A stretch of DNA of 64,000 nt, taken from the NCBI GenBank assembly GCA_951799445.1, contig OX637287.1, positions 34,118,224-34,182,223 of the forward strand, read 5' to 3'. Below, piece after piece: positions 1 through 11,702 of the stretch. The position numbers and the translations under genes were made by a program. Source of the DNA: Pseudisothecium myosuroides (lineage: Eukaryota > Streptophyta > Bryopsida > Hypnales > Lembophyllaceae). Each line of letters opens with the position of its first letter. Position 1 is the stretch's first letter. Under the pieces are notes generated by a model. It did not search any database, had not been told where the DNA came from, and was given only the letters and a program-made list of their open reading frames with translations.

Positions 1-150
1 CTTCCATACATACTTATACTAGTCTAGTATATGATCCTATGCTTAGATATGCAAAAAACAAAAAAAATTAAGCTTTTTACTCTTTGCAATAGAAATGGCA
101 GTTTCAAGTGTTGTTTGATGGAAAAAAAACCTCGGTCCTTTAGGGGTTAA
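1..150. mobile_element. TTAA element A, right end only
   Basis: This is the right terminus of a TTAA-bounded element that begins before the window. It ends in TCCTTTAGGGGTTAA (TTAA at 147-150), which read inward is TTAACCCCTAAAGGACCGAGG, the family's terminal inverted repeat. Its last 130 bases resemble the ends near 9960-10118 and 34600-34736, which share a TATACTA(G)TCTAG stretch. The related sequence at 3780-3800 carries a single TTAA (3791-3794) where this element sits, so an unoccupied site is visible. No coding capacity is seen. Confidence 0.72.
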
Positions 151-960
151 ATTTAAAAATGAAATCTAACAAGTGGAGATTTAAATTAGAACTTCTTCAT
201 TTATTTTTTGCAATTCTCAATGACTCATTCTATTCAAGTATCACTTGTCACAATAATTTAGAATTCAAAATGAAAGATGGAAAAATAAGGAAAAACTTTA
301 ACTTTTGATTTTTACAATCTTCCAAGACTCTTTTTATTTATGATTTACTTGTCATGCTGATTTTTTCAAAATTAAAATTAAAAAGTGAAGATTTAAATAA
401 GGACTTTTCCTTTTATAATCTATAATTCCCAAAGACTCTTTGTAATCATGTATTATTTGTCACTTTGATATTTAAAATTAAAAAAATAAAGGACAAAGAT
501 TTAAGCACTCATTTATATTATTTGCAATTTGCAATGATTCATCCTAAATGAATCATGTCCTTACCTAATATTTGCAATTTTTGCCTTTTTGAAGGACATT
601 GGATTTAAAAGAGATTGAATTTTTCCTTCCCACACACGCCTTTCACTTGCGGTCACCCATTCGCCACCCATGGTCACCCCTTTAGCACCTACTATCACCC
701 CCTGCGGTCACTTCTTTGACACCCCCGTCGCCCCTTTCACACCCGTAGTCTCCCTTTCACCTATCCACAAGTTGCCCATGCTGACATGATTTTGGCTTTC
801 TACGTCAATCTTCAGAGTCAGCCACATAGAACAAACTCATTTATGGAAGGGTAAGAAAATCCGAAACCCTGAAACCTTATTCGACGGTAATGTCACCCAC
901 ACTTGACACTTGTCATGCACGTCAGATGGACAACACGACGCCGGGACTCCAAAATGTGTC
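151..960 (-). repeat. outer part of inverted duplication, pairs with 2780-3798
   Basis: Read on the minus strand, this stretch matches 2780-3798 with clear divergence (substitutions and small indels). Shared landmarks are the runs reading GTTAGATTT, CCATCTTT and TGAATCATTGCAAATTGCAAAT. The part from 502 onward also belongs to the near-identical left arm that pairs with 3913-5478, so the same unit occurs three times: once inverted here, once diverged in the loop, and once near-identical in the right arm. It includes the degenerate ACC/CACCC-rich minisatellite at about 645-770. No gene is seen. Confidence 0.75.
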
Positions 961-2067
961 CAACAAAACAACCTTGGTTCTAAACGACCAAAAAGGGAGT
1001 GTCATATTGAAGCGGAAGCAAGTGTTGTAGTGCAAGGCTTGAGCTCCAACACTTTTGTTGTTTGATGGGAGCAGTATGTGCCCTAGTTGTTTTTAAAACG
1101 GTTTCTAATGCTGACCAATGTTGGTTGATTCATGGAAACTTTGACTACATACTTGATACTAATTCTTGTTTTGTTGAAAGACTACAAAATATCATTCTTG
1201 TATCTCGTAATGAAGTTACAAGATGTTGTAGGCTATTTCATGATAAGGTAGTCTGCTCTAAAAGCAACCATGTTCTAAATGCGACCCCTATCTAGGAATG
1301 AGTGTCATATTGCTTGAAATATCTATTAAATTGTCAATGATGAGTTAGGTAAACTTAAATGGTCACTTTAAGAGCAGACTACCTAAGTCTAATTGTCACA
1401 GGAACAAGCAAGGTTTGGTTGAAATCTTTTTTGATTGTAGATGATCATGAACGTTGATTGCTTTTATTGTTGGCCACCTTACTAATCAATAAATCATCAT
1501 TCTTTACTTTACTTTACTTCTTGTATATTGATGATCACTTCGCCTTGCTTCCTTAAACGGCAATTTCATTGTATTGGCGAGATGCAGAGCCCCACAATTG
1601 TGACCTTCAAATACAAAAAGCTTCCAAATTTAGGATTGTTACATATTTGCATGTGAAAATTAACATGGAAACTTCCAAAGTCATGAACTTTTGCTAATTT
1701 CACGAAATGAACATTCTTTACTTCTATTGACAATGATATTATTGCTTCAACTGGGTCTTTCCTTGATTTTGCAACATTCTCCAACTATGAGAACTGAGAT
1801 ATATACAAGCGTCTCTATCCCTCAGCTAGTGCTCCAAATACCATAGCGCAGGTCGATATGACATGATCACCCTCAACACCGGCAACCCCACCAAATGAGC
1901 CTCCGGACTTGCACTGCCAACCACTCGCAAATACAAAAAGCTGACAAGGAGAATCGCAAGGGACCTCGAAAGGCAAGTGCCCCTTCCAAGGAGGATGCCG
2001 TGGTAATTCCTCCCCAACCAACTCCAACCTTGGGCAAGGACTATTTCTCGAGGCACTATGGTGAAGG
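502..2067. repeat. left arm of near-identical 1.57-kb inverted repeat
   Basis: Position x in this arm pairs with position 5980-x in the right arm (3913-5478), checked at many points from 531/5449 to 2056/3924. Chance reading frames in the two arms translate identically over 77 and 72 codons, so the arms are close to 100 percent identical and the duplication, or a later conversion, is recent. The loop between them is 2068-3912. I do not recognise a protein in the arm. The short frame at 1895-2060 is rich in K, P and E and might be a captured exon fragment, but there is no support for this beyond composition. Confidence 0.9.
1245..1384. mobile_element. TA-flanked AGGTA-type MITE (140 bp), left arm copy
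   Basis: Terminal inverted repeats GGTAGTCTGCTCT (1247-1259) and AGAGCAGACTACC (1371-1383) enclose about 110 bp with no coding capacity. The left flank is TA; the right flank is AA, a degraded TA. Ends of the form AGGTAGTCTGCTCTAAAA group it with the other AGGTA elements in this window. The identical mirror copy lies at about 4596-4735 in the other arm, so the MITE predates the inverted duplication. Confidence 0.7.
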
Positions 2068-2780
2068 ATTTGTGATTGTGAGGATAGCAAAGTTAGAACA
2101 TTTAGCAACTGTCCATTCTTCAAATTTCAACAAACATGTAAATGGTCCAAGAATAATTGCTTAGTATAATAATACGATAATTGTGTTAAAATCTGCAAGA
2201 TTGAACTAAATATTTAATATTTCATGATGTTATAGGAATGCTTCATCAATTGATAGTAATTTAGAGATAATTATTGTCGATATCCTAGCTTTTATTGCCT
2301 AGGGTCTAGCAACTACAACTTTCCAACAATTCAGTTAACAATCCATCTGCCAACTTGCCAATCACTTCATCAAAAACATCAGCATAATAATTTTATTAAT
2401 CCATCTACTACTCTGCAAGCTAAAACTATCCAACAATTGAAGTGACAATCCAACTACTAACCTGCAAGTCAATTCATTAGAATCATTAGTATAATAATTG
2501 TGCAACCTTTGCCTCTATCATCTTTTTGAAATTGAGAGTGGGTTCTCAAACAAACACTTTTAATTTATACTTTAATTAGTATAATTAAAGCTAATAGAAA
2601 TCTTCAAAGTTTTGAAAATGCTACATCCAGGTTTCATCATTTTGTAAAATATTTTAGTCAATTTTCATGCAAATATTCATGTCGCATTGTCTAAGATCTA
2701 ATATATATTACTATTCAACAATACAACAACTCATCTGCTAAATCACTACATTAGCCAAATGATGAACTACACCAACGTTG
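2068..2780. other. AT-rich loop spacer, no gene seen
   Basis: Left part of the loop between the inverted-repeat arms. It is AT-rich, with stops in all frames. I see no RNA gene, terminal repeat or conserved motif in it. Confidence 0.6.
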
Positions 2781-3798
2781 TCTTGTCGAAAACATTTTGG
2801 GGTCCAAGCGTCGTGTTGTTTGTTTGACGTCGCATGTTGAGCATGACAAGTGTTGAGTGTGGGTGACATCGCCGTCGAGTAAGGATTAGGGATTTCAAAT
2901 TTTTTTACCCCTCGATAAATGGATTTGTCCTATGTTGCTAACTCTAAAGATCAACATGGAAAGTTTGGGCCACGTCAGCATGGGCGATTGCGGGTGGGGG
3001 TGGGCAATTGCGGGTGCAGGTAGGAGAAAAGGAAGTAGGTGAAGGGACGTATGCGACTTGCAAAAGGGCGGATGCAGGTAAACAAGTGCATGTAGTTGAT
3101 AAAGGGCAACCACAAGTGACAAAGAGGTGACCACGGGTGCCAAAAGGATGACCATGGGTGGCAATGCCAAAGGGCTAATGCTAATGTCAAAGAAGCAAGT
3201 ACAAGGTGCCAAAGAAGTGACTACAGGAGGCAAGGGGTGATAGTAGGTGCTAAAGGGGTGCCCGCGGGCTATTGTGGGAAGAAAAAATCCAACCTCTTTC
3301 AAATCCAATCTTCTTTAAATCCAATATCCTTTAAAAAGGCAAAATTGAAAATATTAAGTAAGAACATGATTCATTTAAGATGAATCATTGCAAATTGCAA
3401 ATAATGTAAGTGAGCATGCTTAAATCTTTGTCTTTTATTTTTTTAATTTAAGTATCAAAGAGATTTTAAATATCAAAGTGACAAATAATACATGATGACA
3501 AAGAGTCTTTGGGAATTGTAAAATATAAAAGGTGAAGTCCTCATTTAAATTTAAATTTTTTATTTTTTTTATTTTTAAAATCAACATGATGAATAAATCT
3601 TAAATAAAAGAGTCTTGCAAAATTGCAATAATAAAAACTTAAAGTTTTTCTTTATTTTTCCATCTTTTATTTTGAATATTTAAATGAGTGTAAAAAATTA
3701 TCCTTCAATAGAATGAATTATTGAAAACTACAAAAAATAAAAGAGGAAGTTCTAACTTGAATCTCTACTTGTTAGATTTTATTTATAAAATTAAGTAA
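2780..3798 (+). repeat. diverged third copy of the duplicated unit (loop)
   Basis: In the same orientation as the right arm, this resembles about 5000-5478 (landmarks GTCGTGTTGT, GACAAGTGT, GTGTGGGTGACAT, CGTCGA(G/A)TAAGG, then the CATGATTCATTTA block). It also continues past the point where the right arm is interrupted, matching the reverse complement of 151-500. It carries unoccupied TTAA sites at 3420-3423 and 3791-3794 that correspond to the insertion points of elements B and A. A degenerate minisatellite with GGTGACC/GGGTG cores occupies about 2985-3275. Confidence 0.75.
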
Positions 3799-3912
3799 AC
3801 AAATAAATCATAATTAGAAAGAATCTAGAAAAATTTGCAAGAAATAGATAAGAAAGTTCTTATTAAATATCCATCTTTTATCTTTTTAAATACTTTCAAT
3901 AAATATCACTAT

Positions 3913-5478
3913 CCTTCATCATAGTGTCTCGAGGAACAGTCCTTGCCCAAGGTTGGAGTTGGTTGGGGAGGAATTACCACGGCATCCTCCTTGGAAGGGG
4001 CACTTGCCTTTCGAGGTCCCTTGCGATTCTCCTTGTCAGCTTTTTGTATTTGCGAGTGGTTGGCAGTGCAAGTCCGGAGGCTCATTTGGTGGGGTTGCCG
4101 GTGTTGAGGGTGATCATGTCATATCGACCTGCGCTATGGTATTTGGAGCACTAGCTGAGGGATAGAGACGCTTGTATATATCTCAGTTCTCATAGTTGGA
4201 GAATGTTGCAAAATCAAGGAAAGACCCAGTTGAAGCAATAATATCATTGTCAATAGAAGTAAAGAATGTTCATTTCGTGAAATTAGCAAAAGTTCATGAC
4301 TTTGGAAGTTTCCATGTTAATTTTCACATGCAAATATGTAACAATCCTAAATTTGGAAGCTTTTTGTATTTGAAGGTCACAATTGTGGGGCTCTGCATCT
4401 CGCCAATACAATGAAATTGCCGTTTAAGGAAGCAAGGCGAAGTGATCATCAATATACAAGAAGTAAAGTAAAGTAAAGAATGATGATTTATTGATTAGTA
4501 AGGTGGCCAACAATAAAAGCAATCAACGTTCATGATCATCTACAATCAAAAAAGATTTCAACCAAACCTTGCTTGTTCCTGTGACAATTAGACTTAGGTA
4601 GTCTGCTCTTAAAGTGACCATTTAAGTTTACCTAACTCATCATTGACAATTTAATAGATATTTCAAGCAATATGACACTCATTCCTAGATAGGGGTCGCA
4701 TTTAGAACATGGTTGCTTTTAGAGCAGACTACCTTATCATGAAATAGCCTACAACATCTTGTAACTTCATTACGAGATACAAGAATGATATTTTGTAGTC
4801 TTTCAACAAAACAAGAATTAGTATCAAGTATGTAGTCAAAGTTTCCATGAATCAACCAACATTGGTCAGCATTAGAAACCGTTTTAAAAACAACTAGGGC
4901 ACATACTGCTCCCATCAAACAACAAAAGTGTTGGAGCTCAAGCCTTGCACTACAACACTTGCTTCCGCTTCAATATGACACTCCCTTTTTGGTCGTTTAG
5001 AACCAAGGTTGTTTTGTTGGACACATTTTGGAGTCCCGGCGTCGTGTTGTCCATCTGACGTGCATGACAAGTGTCAAGTGTGGGTGACATTACCGTCGAA
5101 TAAGGTTTCAGGGTTTCGGATTTTCTTACCCTTCCATAAATGAGTTTGTTCTATGTGGCTGACTCTGAAGATTGACGTAGAAAGCCAAAATCATGTCAGC
5201 ATGGGCAACTTGTGGATAGGTGAAAGGGAGACTACGGGTGTGAAAGGGGCGACGGGGGTGTCAAAGAAGTGACCGCAGGGGGTGATAGTAGGTGCTAAAG
5301 GGGTGACCATGGGTGGCGAATGGGTGACCGCAAGTGAAAGGCGTGTGTGGGAAGGAAAAATTCAATCTCTTTTAAATCCAATGTCCTTCAAAAAGGCAAA
5401 AATTGCAAATATTAGGTAAGGACATGATTCATTTAGGATGAATCATTGCAAATTGCAAATAATATAAATGAGTGTGCT
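3913..5478. repeat. right arm of near-identical 1.57-kb inverted repeat
   Basis: Reverse complement of 502-2067, with the pairing sum constant at 5980. The arm includes a mirror copy of the TA-flanked MITE (about 4596-4735) and a degenerate GGTGACC-type minisatellite at about 5210-5345. At its outer end it is interrupted by TTAA element B. A few bases of arm sequence (ATCTTTGTCCTT) resume at 6367 after that insertion, which shows that B inserted into this arm and not beside it. Confidence 0.9.
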
Positions 5479-6366
5479 TAATCCTTAAAGGACCAAGCCC
5501 TTTTTCCTGCCAAAAAACACTCAAAATTGCTATATCTATAGCAAAGAGTAAAAAAAATTGATGAGAGTGTGTAGAAAAAATTTCAGAATTTTTGACCGCA
5601 CAGATTGCAAGATATCTGCGTTTAAAGTGAAAAATACAAGTTTTTCAGCACATTGCGGGACTAGATTTTTTGACTTTGAACATTTTTAAATTAAATTTTT
5701 TGCACTACAGAGTTTTGAGCTTTAAATCTTTATAGTGGAGAATTGAGTTGAGAATCTAGGAAACAAAAAAAATATTCAAAAAAACATAATTATAATTCTT
5801 AAAAAAATTATTAAGTAGAAGTAGACATGAGATAGAAGGAAAATGTAAAATATTAATATATTTTAGATGGATTTAAAATTCACTAATTCCAATGGTGAGA
5901 TTGTTCTAACAAGTAAATCAGACGATGCAAAAAAAATTTGAAAAATTTGAAAAATTGCATTCAGAAATGAATCCTACAAGTTATTTTTTTCAAGAAGATG
6001 CTCTAACTGCCCGAAAAACAAGAATGTCCATAACTCTCTCATAACATATCCAAATGAAATGAATCAAAGCTTTCCAGATAGACAAAAATATAATCTATGA
6101 GAAAAAAATATTAGGAAAAAAATTCAAATTTTTGTCCATTTTTTTTTTGGTTGCCCGGGCTGCCAGCCATCCCCTCGTTTGAGCTTATTTGGTCATAACT
6201 TTTTTTCCCGGGCACCGATTGTGAAAAAAATTATACTCCCACAAAGCTAATCAGCTTTTCTACCTCCAAAAAAAGTTTCAAAAAATCAAAAGAAAATTTC
6301 AGCCCGTAGGTACCTGCCCAAAAACGCATTTGTCCCCCGAAGGGACAATTGTCCTTTAGGGGTTAA
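5478..6366. mobile_element. TTAA element B (889 bp)
   Basis: TTAA at 5478-5481 and 6363-6366 bound the element. The terminal inverted repeats are TTAATCCTTAAAGGACCAAG and, from the right, TTAACCCCTAAAGGACAATT. The two related sequences without the element read GCTTAAATCTTTG with a single TTAA (3420-3423; reverse strand of 501-504), which is direct evidence that TTAA was duplicated on insertion. Internally it shares with element D the blocks GAATCAAAGCTTTCC and CATAACTTTTT, a TGCCCGGGCTGCC-type stretch, and GCCTGCCC before the right end. There is no open frame of useful length; it is non-autonomous. Confidence 0.88.
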
Positions 6367-7499
6367 ATCTTTGTCCTTGCAAAAGGTGCTTATGTTTGGA
6401 GGTTGTGTGGGCTTTAAAAATTCTATGGCCAATCACAATCCATGTACACCTAGGCACAATGCATCCGGAGAAATTGTGTTTTGTTCTTGTGTGCCTACTA
6501 CCTAAACTTAATTATGAACACATATAGACTAAACTATACAGGACACTAATTCCATCTTAGAAAGTTGGCCACACATGGTGAATTATCCATGGAAAAATAC
6601 AAAGGAATTTTTTATTTGCCAAACGTAATAAAAATTTACAAATTTTGAATTCATATTTGCCATCAGAGGCCCCACTTTAGGTAGGAGAGGTGAAGAACAT
6701 GGAAATTTCACAAAACAAAATAGGAGGCTTTTTTTTATAGAACTCAAAATTCACCTTGTATGGCTCACTTCGTGGGACGGGTTTAGCATCCTAGCTAAGC
6801 TATGGTAATAACTACCTTGAACTTCTTGAAGATTGAGCTTAACCCTTAAGTGCTCCAACATCCAATTTTTGGACATCTTACAGATTGAAACTCAAGCTTC
6901 ATTCTCATTATTGCTTGGATGAAAGCCATCCTAATTTGTAGAAATACTTCATCAAGTTGTTGTCCTATCTAATGGTTGGATTTGGTGTTACTAGTCTAAG
7001 TATGTCAAGTGTGCAAATTTCAAATGTGCAAGTATGTCAAGTGGTTGACCAAGCCAAAATTGCATTGACTCTAGTTCAAAACTGGATCTACAAAAACGAG
7101 GTTATAAATTTTAATAACACAAAAATTTCAAAAATTTACCATGTCAAGAAAACCTCATTTGAAATCCATTCCAACCAATTTTTTATTCAAAAACTGATCA
7201 TATTTTTCTTTTAAGTGAATTTTGAAGGAATTTTGAAATTTTTCTTTGAACATTTATAAAAAGATATTGGTGATAGCTTTGGTGAATCTAATTGGACAAA
7301 TGGAGTCTAAAACTCAAAATCTACAATTTTTATTTGTATAGCAATTCCAAAATATGCTTCCAAATAGTACTTCAAGATGATTTTTCTCAAATCGTAAAAT
7401 TTTGGAGAACAATCTAGACGTTTGGAGCTTAATTAATAGCTGGTGGTTCAAGCTCTATCCAATGGCTTTGGTTTGTTTTATGTTCTATGATTACCATGA
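6367..7499. other. AT-rich intergenic DNA, no gene seen
   Basis: No convincing gene. A possible lone left end of the TTAA family (TTAACCCTTAAGTGCTCC at 6839) has no identifiable partner. The 85-codon frame at 6957 has low-complexity AT-driven composition and no recognisable domain. Confidence 0.5.
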
Positions 7500-7833
7500 T
7501 AAGGTAGGAGGTTCTAAAATCGCATAGGCTCTAAAATCGTCCACCTCCCTAAATGTACATTGCTTGTACATGCTTTTTTTCATAGCCTTCAACAATGTAC
7601 AAACATTGTACATTTTAGCCTGGGGTGGGCGATTTTAGAGCCCTATGCCACTTCAACTTCAAAATTTCATAACTAATTCCGCAAAGCTCCAAAAAATATG
7701 AAACGACTTGGGTTAGATGCCAATTCCTCTTGTCTTTTAAAGAAAATTTACTGAAAAATGTTTCAAGACGTTTCACCTCCCCAAAATTCAGTTTCAGCTC
7801 TTACATGAGCGATTTATGAACCTCCTACCTTGG
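7499..7833. mobile_element. TA-flanked AGGTA-type MITE (about 335 bp)
   Basis: Inverted ends AAGGTAGGAGGTTC (7501-7514) and GAACCTCCTACCTT (7818-7831), flanked by TA on the left and TG (a degraded TA) on the right. An inner imperfect palindrome of about 55-bp arms lies at 7520-7640 (CTCTAAAATCG repeated inverted, with TGTACATTG motifs at the centre). The right half (7660-7830) is closely related to the MITE halves flanking the LINE at 16934-17133 and 21635-21751, and provides the empty-site reference for that LINE. No coding capacity. Confidence 0.78.
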
Positions 7834-9049
7834 TACCGTATCATAGTGTGAACAGCATCGACTTGTTGGCCCAGACAATGTCAGTGAGTGCTTGAGTGAT
7901 GGAGTGGGTGCAATTTTGTTCTTGCCGGAGGTTGAGCCCCATGGACCTCCAAGTGGGAAGTGGTTACTTATTTTGGAAGAATAAATGAAGTAGCTGGAAC
8001 TAACTTGGACGTACTTGATGCCATGCAAACTTCGTAAAAGGACGGAAGGTAAATGATTTAATAACGCAAGTGATTGCATGTTTTGAAATTTGGTGTGATT
8101 ATTAAATGTCAAGTTAAAATTCACCTTCAAAAAACAAGAATGCAAAAACATTTCTTCCTATAAATTTTGATGCAATTTGAAGGCGATGAAGCTGAAATCT
8201 AGTTAAAAATTCCTTACAACCCTTCACCGCACAATGTGCGGTTATTGGGTGGTGATACAAATTTTTGTTCCCATTGCAATTGAATTGGTACTTGAATCGT
8301 GTAGTTGTTATAAGGTAAATGGCAACCGTTGTCTGTTTTTTTGGATGTGTGCGGTAATTGGCAAGTTTATACTATAGTTCATTCCAATATCTATTAAATT
8401 CGGTTGTCGGCGGGGACAACGCTTTAACTGATAAGCAAAAAAGATAGGAAGAATTAGAGTGGCTGGAAAATTAAGGCAGACAAGTCTATTACCATGCAAA
8501 CTAGCAACCTAAATATCTTGGGGCTATATCCTAGAGGGGCTGTATTTTCCAGAAGTGTGCGCGCTTGTTTCATGAATCTAACTCAAGTGAATTTATAAAT
8601 TTTTTGATTTAAATTTAAATTATAATTCATGTAAATTTCTGAAGTGGTTTGTCCTAAAATTACAAAACCATCTATAGAGTGGAATCACAAATATCCTATA
8701 AACAACCCATAACCACTCTCCCATGTATCCAATGGTACTTAAATGTTCACCATTGAAGGATTGACACGTTACCCCTTATTGGCAGTAATGCACTGATTTT
8801 GTCTCAATATGAACGGATTTGGATGATTTTTTGGACAAAATTGGAGCCAAAAGTAGGATGATTGAATTAGACAGTGAACAAAAATGGGTTGGTCTACCTT
8901 AGAAGTAGGTAGAAATTTGCAATTCAAAAGAAGATGGCATCAAATAACTGCAAAGATTGTCAACTTCATTGCCTTTGGGGGATACTTGGGGATTTGGGAT
9001 AGGCTGGTGTGCCCTAATTTTTTGACTTAATTTCTTGCTATTTTTTGTA
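7834..9049. other. intergenic DNA, no gene seen
   Basis: Moderately AT-rich single-copy-looking DNA. The short frames at 7825-8151 and 8308-8499 on the minus strand have no recognisable domain or codon signal. I see no RNA gene or terminal repeat. Confidence 0.45.
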
Positions 9050-10118
9050 AAGATAGAAATTTTTTATCTTTATGGGAATATAATTTTTATTTCAAATTGA
9101 TGCCCAGGAGCAAAATTTATGCCATCCTAAGCCCAAAATGCAGTTCACCAGGCAAAAATTTAAAAATACAATTTTTTTTTTTTAAATTTAAATTTTTATT
9201 GATTATACATTTTTTTTTACATGGAAGGCTTTTATTCATTCCATTTGGATTAATGGTATGAAAGTCATAAACTTTTTAGCTTTGTAGGCAATCATTGCAT
9301 CTTTTTGTAAAAATAACATGTTGGATTTGTTTTTGAACTCAAAGAGTTCTATGAGGTTCAATTTGCTTGCTACAATAATCTCACTATTGGTTGTTTCAAT
9401 TCCATCTTAGACTACTATCAACGATTTAGTTGTTTCTTCTATATACACCTACTTCTACTTAACAATTTATTTAAGAATGAAAATCAAGTTCTTCTTTTCG
9501 AATTTATTTTTTCAAAGTCTCAACTCAATCATTCAACATTAAAAATTTTAATACCAAAACCTTTAGTGCAAAAATTCAAAGTTAAGCAAATTCAAAGTCT
9601 AATAATCTAGTCATACAAGGTGCAAATCCCCCTTAATTTCTTCACTTTCATTACAAAAAGTTTCAGCTCTCAAAGAGGCCACTAATAGTTCATTTTTGGC
9701 ACCCCTGCAGTGCAATTACAAAAAAATTTAAAAAAATATTAAAAAAATAAAAAATTCTGATGTAACACTGACATGGCACCAGTAGTGCCACATCAACACC
9801 CGAATTTTAAAAAATAAAAAATAATAATAATTTTTAATTTTTTCTACAATTGCACCAAGGGGGTTCAAAACTTGCAGCCCCTTTGAGGGCTGAAACTTCT
9901 TGTAATAAAACTCAAATATCTTGCAATCTATGCAATCAAAGTTTATGAAATTTCTCCCACTCATTTTTATACTACCGGTAGTCTAGTGCAAGATTCTACA
10001 ATTCAATATGAAAAAAGAATAATTTAAAAAAAAATTATCTTTGCAATCGGAAAAGCAATTTCGATTGATTTTTGATAAAAAGAAAAGAAAAGAAGGGCTT
10101 TGGAACTTTAGGGGTTAA
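9050..10118. mobile_element. TTAA element C, left end not resolved
   Basis: The right end GGAACTTTAGGGGTTAA (TTAA 10115-10118) is a clear family terminus. The body is related to element F from about 33870 on; shared blocks are GCCATCCTAAGCCCAAAATG at 9121 against GCCACCCTAAGCCCAAAATG at 33988, and the TATACTA..TCTAG stretch near the right end. I could not find a matching left terminus, so 9050 marks only where similarity to F begins. A smaller MITE (9650-9906) is embedded. No coding capacity. Confidence 0.62.
9650..9906. mobile_element. TTTCAGC-type MITE inside element C
   Basis: Inverted ends ATTACAAAAAGTTTCAGC on the left and, read inward from the right, ATTACAAGAAGTTTCAGC enclose about 220 bp. 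The inner ends continue CTCAAAGAGGCC / CTCAAAGGGGCTG. A second copy is at about 35985-36180 inside element P, and a half copy at 47429-47475. The GGCACCC..GTGCAATTAC block next to the left end is shared by the first two copies. No target duplication could be defined. Confidence 0.65.
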
Positions 10119-11702
10119 GTTGTCATGATTACTCACCCCCCAAAATGATGACATTTCTCTGTACAAAAGCTCTCAAAATAAGACTAGTCAAGGAAAAATC
10201 CTTGGCTACATTGAAAGAAGATTTTATTCCACATGCCAATGCACTATCATAGTGCAATCTACCCATTTTGAATTGCAAATGACATCTAGTATATTGAGTA
10301 CCCAATGTCATGACTCTTGACACAAAAATTTGTCACATTTTCATCCTGAAGAAATATCATCCAATTATTTCATCTAGCGTTTACAATGTTTATGCGCTTG
10401 ACTGCAAAATTGAAGAATAGTTTTTTCTCTTTCTTTTTTTGGGATACAAATATGGGCTAGTGCTAGTATTTGCTTGATTGTAAAATTGGAATATGAGAAG
10501 TTAACATTTCTTTTCTATAGGGCCTAACAAGCCCAATTGCGGAATTCTAGACAAGTGCACTTATTATATATCCTTTCAAGGGATGTCAATACATATGCCA
10601 CTTAGAGTCCTAAAATACCATTAACAATATATGAACCTTAAACGGTTAGAATGTACATGATCTCATCATTTCAAGGCATAAATGTAGCTCGGCGGTGCAT
10701 TTAGCACATTTTAAAAACTACATGCGGCATAGTATAAATAGGATTTTATTCATTTGAAATAAAATTTATAAAATATTTACAAATAAATTAGGAAACAATA
10801 AAAATAGACAAATCTATTATAAATATTGTAGGTAGCCTATAAATTTGGGCCATTAAAATTTTGTACATGTAATTTAGAGGCTAAAGATTTGGATCCTATG
10901 TATTGTATTTAGTATAACACATTTAGAACAATTGGATCAGAACTAGGTTGGATGAAAAATCAGGTCAATTCCTGGGTTTCATTGGATGAAATCTCCATCA
11001 CTTAAAGCAGGAGTTAGGAATCTCATTCTTCTGAACTTGCCCGTTTTGTTGAGTGTTGTTTTCTCTTTTTTCTTTAGATTTTGGATGTGTTTACACATTG
11101 GAAGCAATTTGGCGTTTACGGTAGCTCTAAGCTTAGGGTGTATTTGTACTGGAAAAATTTGATCTTCAAGGTTCAACAGTTTTGTTGCATCCGAGATCAA
11201 GTCTTGATGTTCACTGTTTAGGCATTTACGGCATTGAGATGTTGGTTTAGGTTTTGAAGTATGTAAGTTGTGCGTGACAATTGCGTATGTTCTAGCGCGT
11301 TCTTGAGGCGGTTTCAGGTTTAGGATTTTAATTACTCTCGGGAGGTTTAATATATGTTCTTGGATGAAGCGATTTGGTTTTCAGTTCTAGGGTGTGTTTA
11401 TGGATGAGCCGATTTAGTATCAGGTTTTGGTGAATCTATTCCTGTCAAAATCAGAAAGTTACAGCAGGAGGGAAACAACAGGCCTTTCCAGAATAGGTAA
11501 CCTCTTCTGCAAATACCATTGCATGTTTTAAATAATTTCATTTGAATTGATAATTAATTTGTACTTGCATTCAACAAGGTTTACTTTTGGCTTTCGGATG
11601 GGCCGGGAGTGGTTTAGGATTTAGAAACTCATGGCGATTCAAGTGAAGATATGGATGATGGACAGTGATTTTGCTATTGAGCATGAAGTGTAGCCCAGAC
11701 TT
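10119..11702. other. intergenic DNA, no gene seen
   Basis: No gene recognised. The stretch at about 10640-10720 (AATGTACATGATCTC then AAGGCATAAATGTAGCT) is related to the reverse strand of about 13690-13770, so it is a dispersed repeat. The small frame at 10979-11200 on the minus strand has no identifiable domain. Confidence 0.45.

Noticed and set aside
1062..4918. Pairs of identical 77- and 72-codon frames
   Set aside because: Their identity comes from the inverted DNA repeat. There is no codon bias or domain and they are not independent evidence of coding.
6839..6857. TTAACCCTTAAGTGCTCC as the left end of another TTAA element
   Set aside because: No matching right terminus or family-like interior was found downstream.
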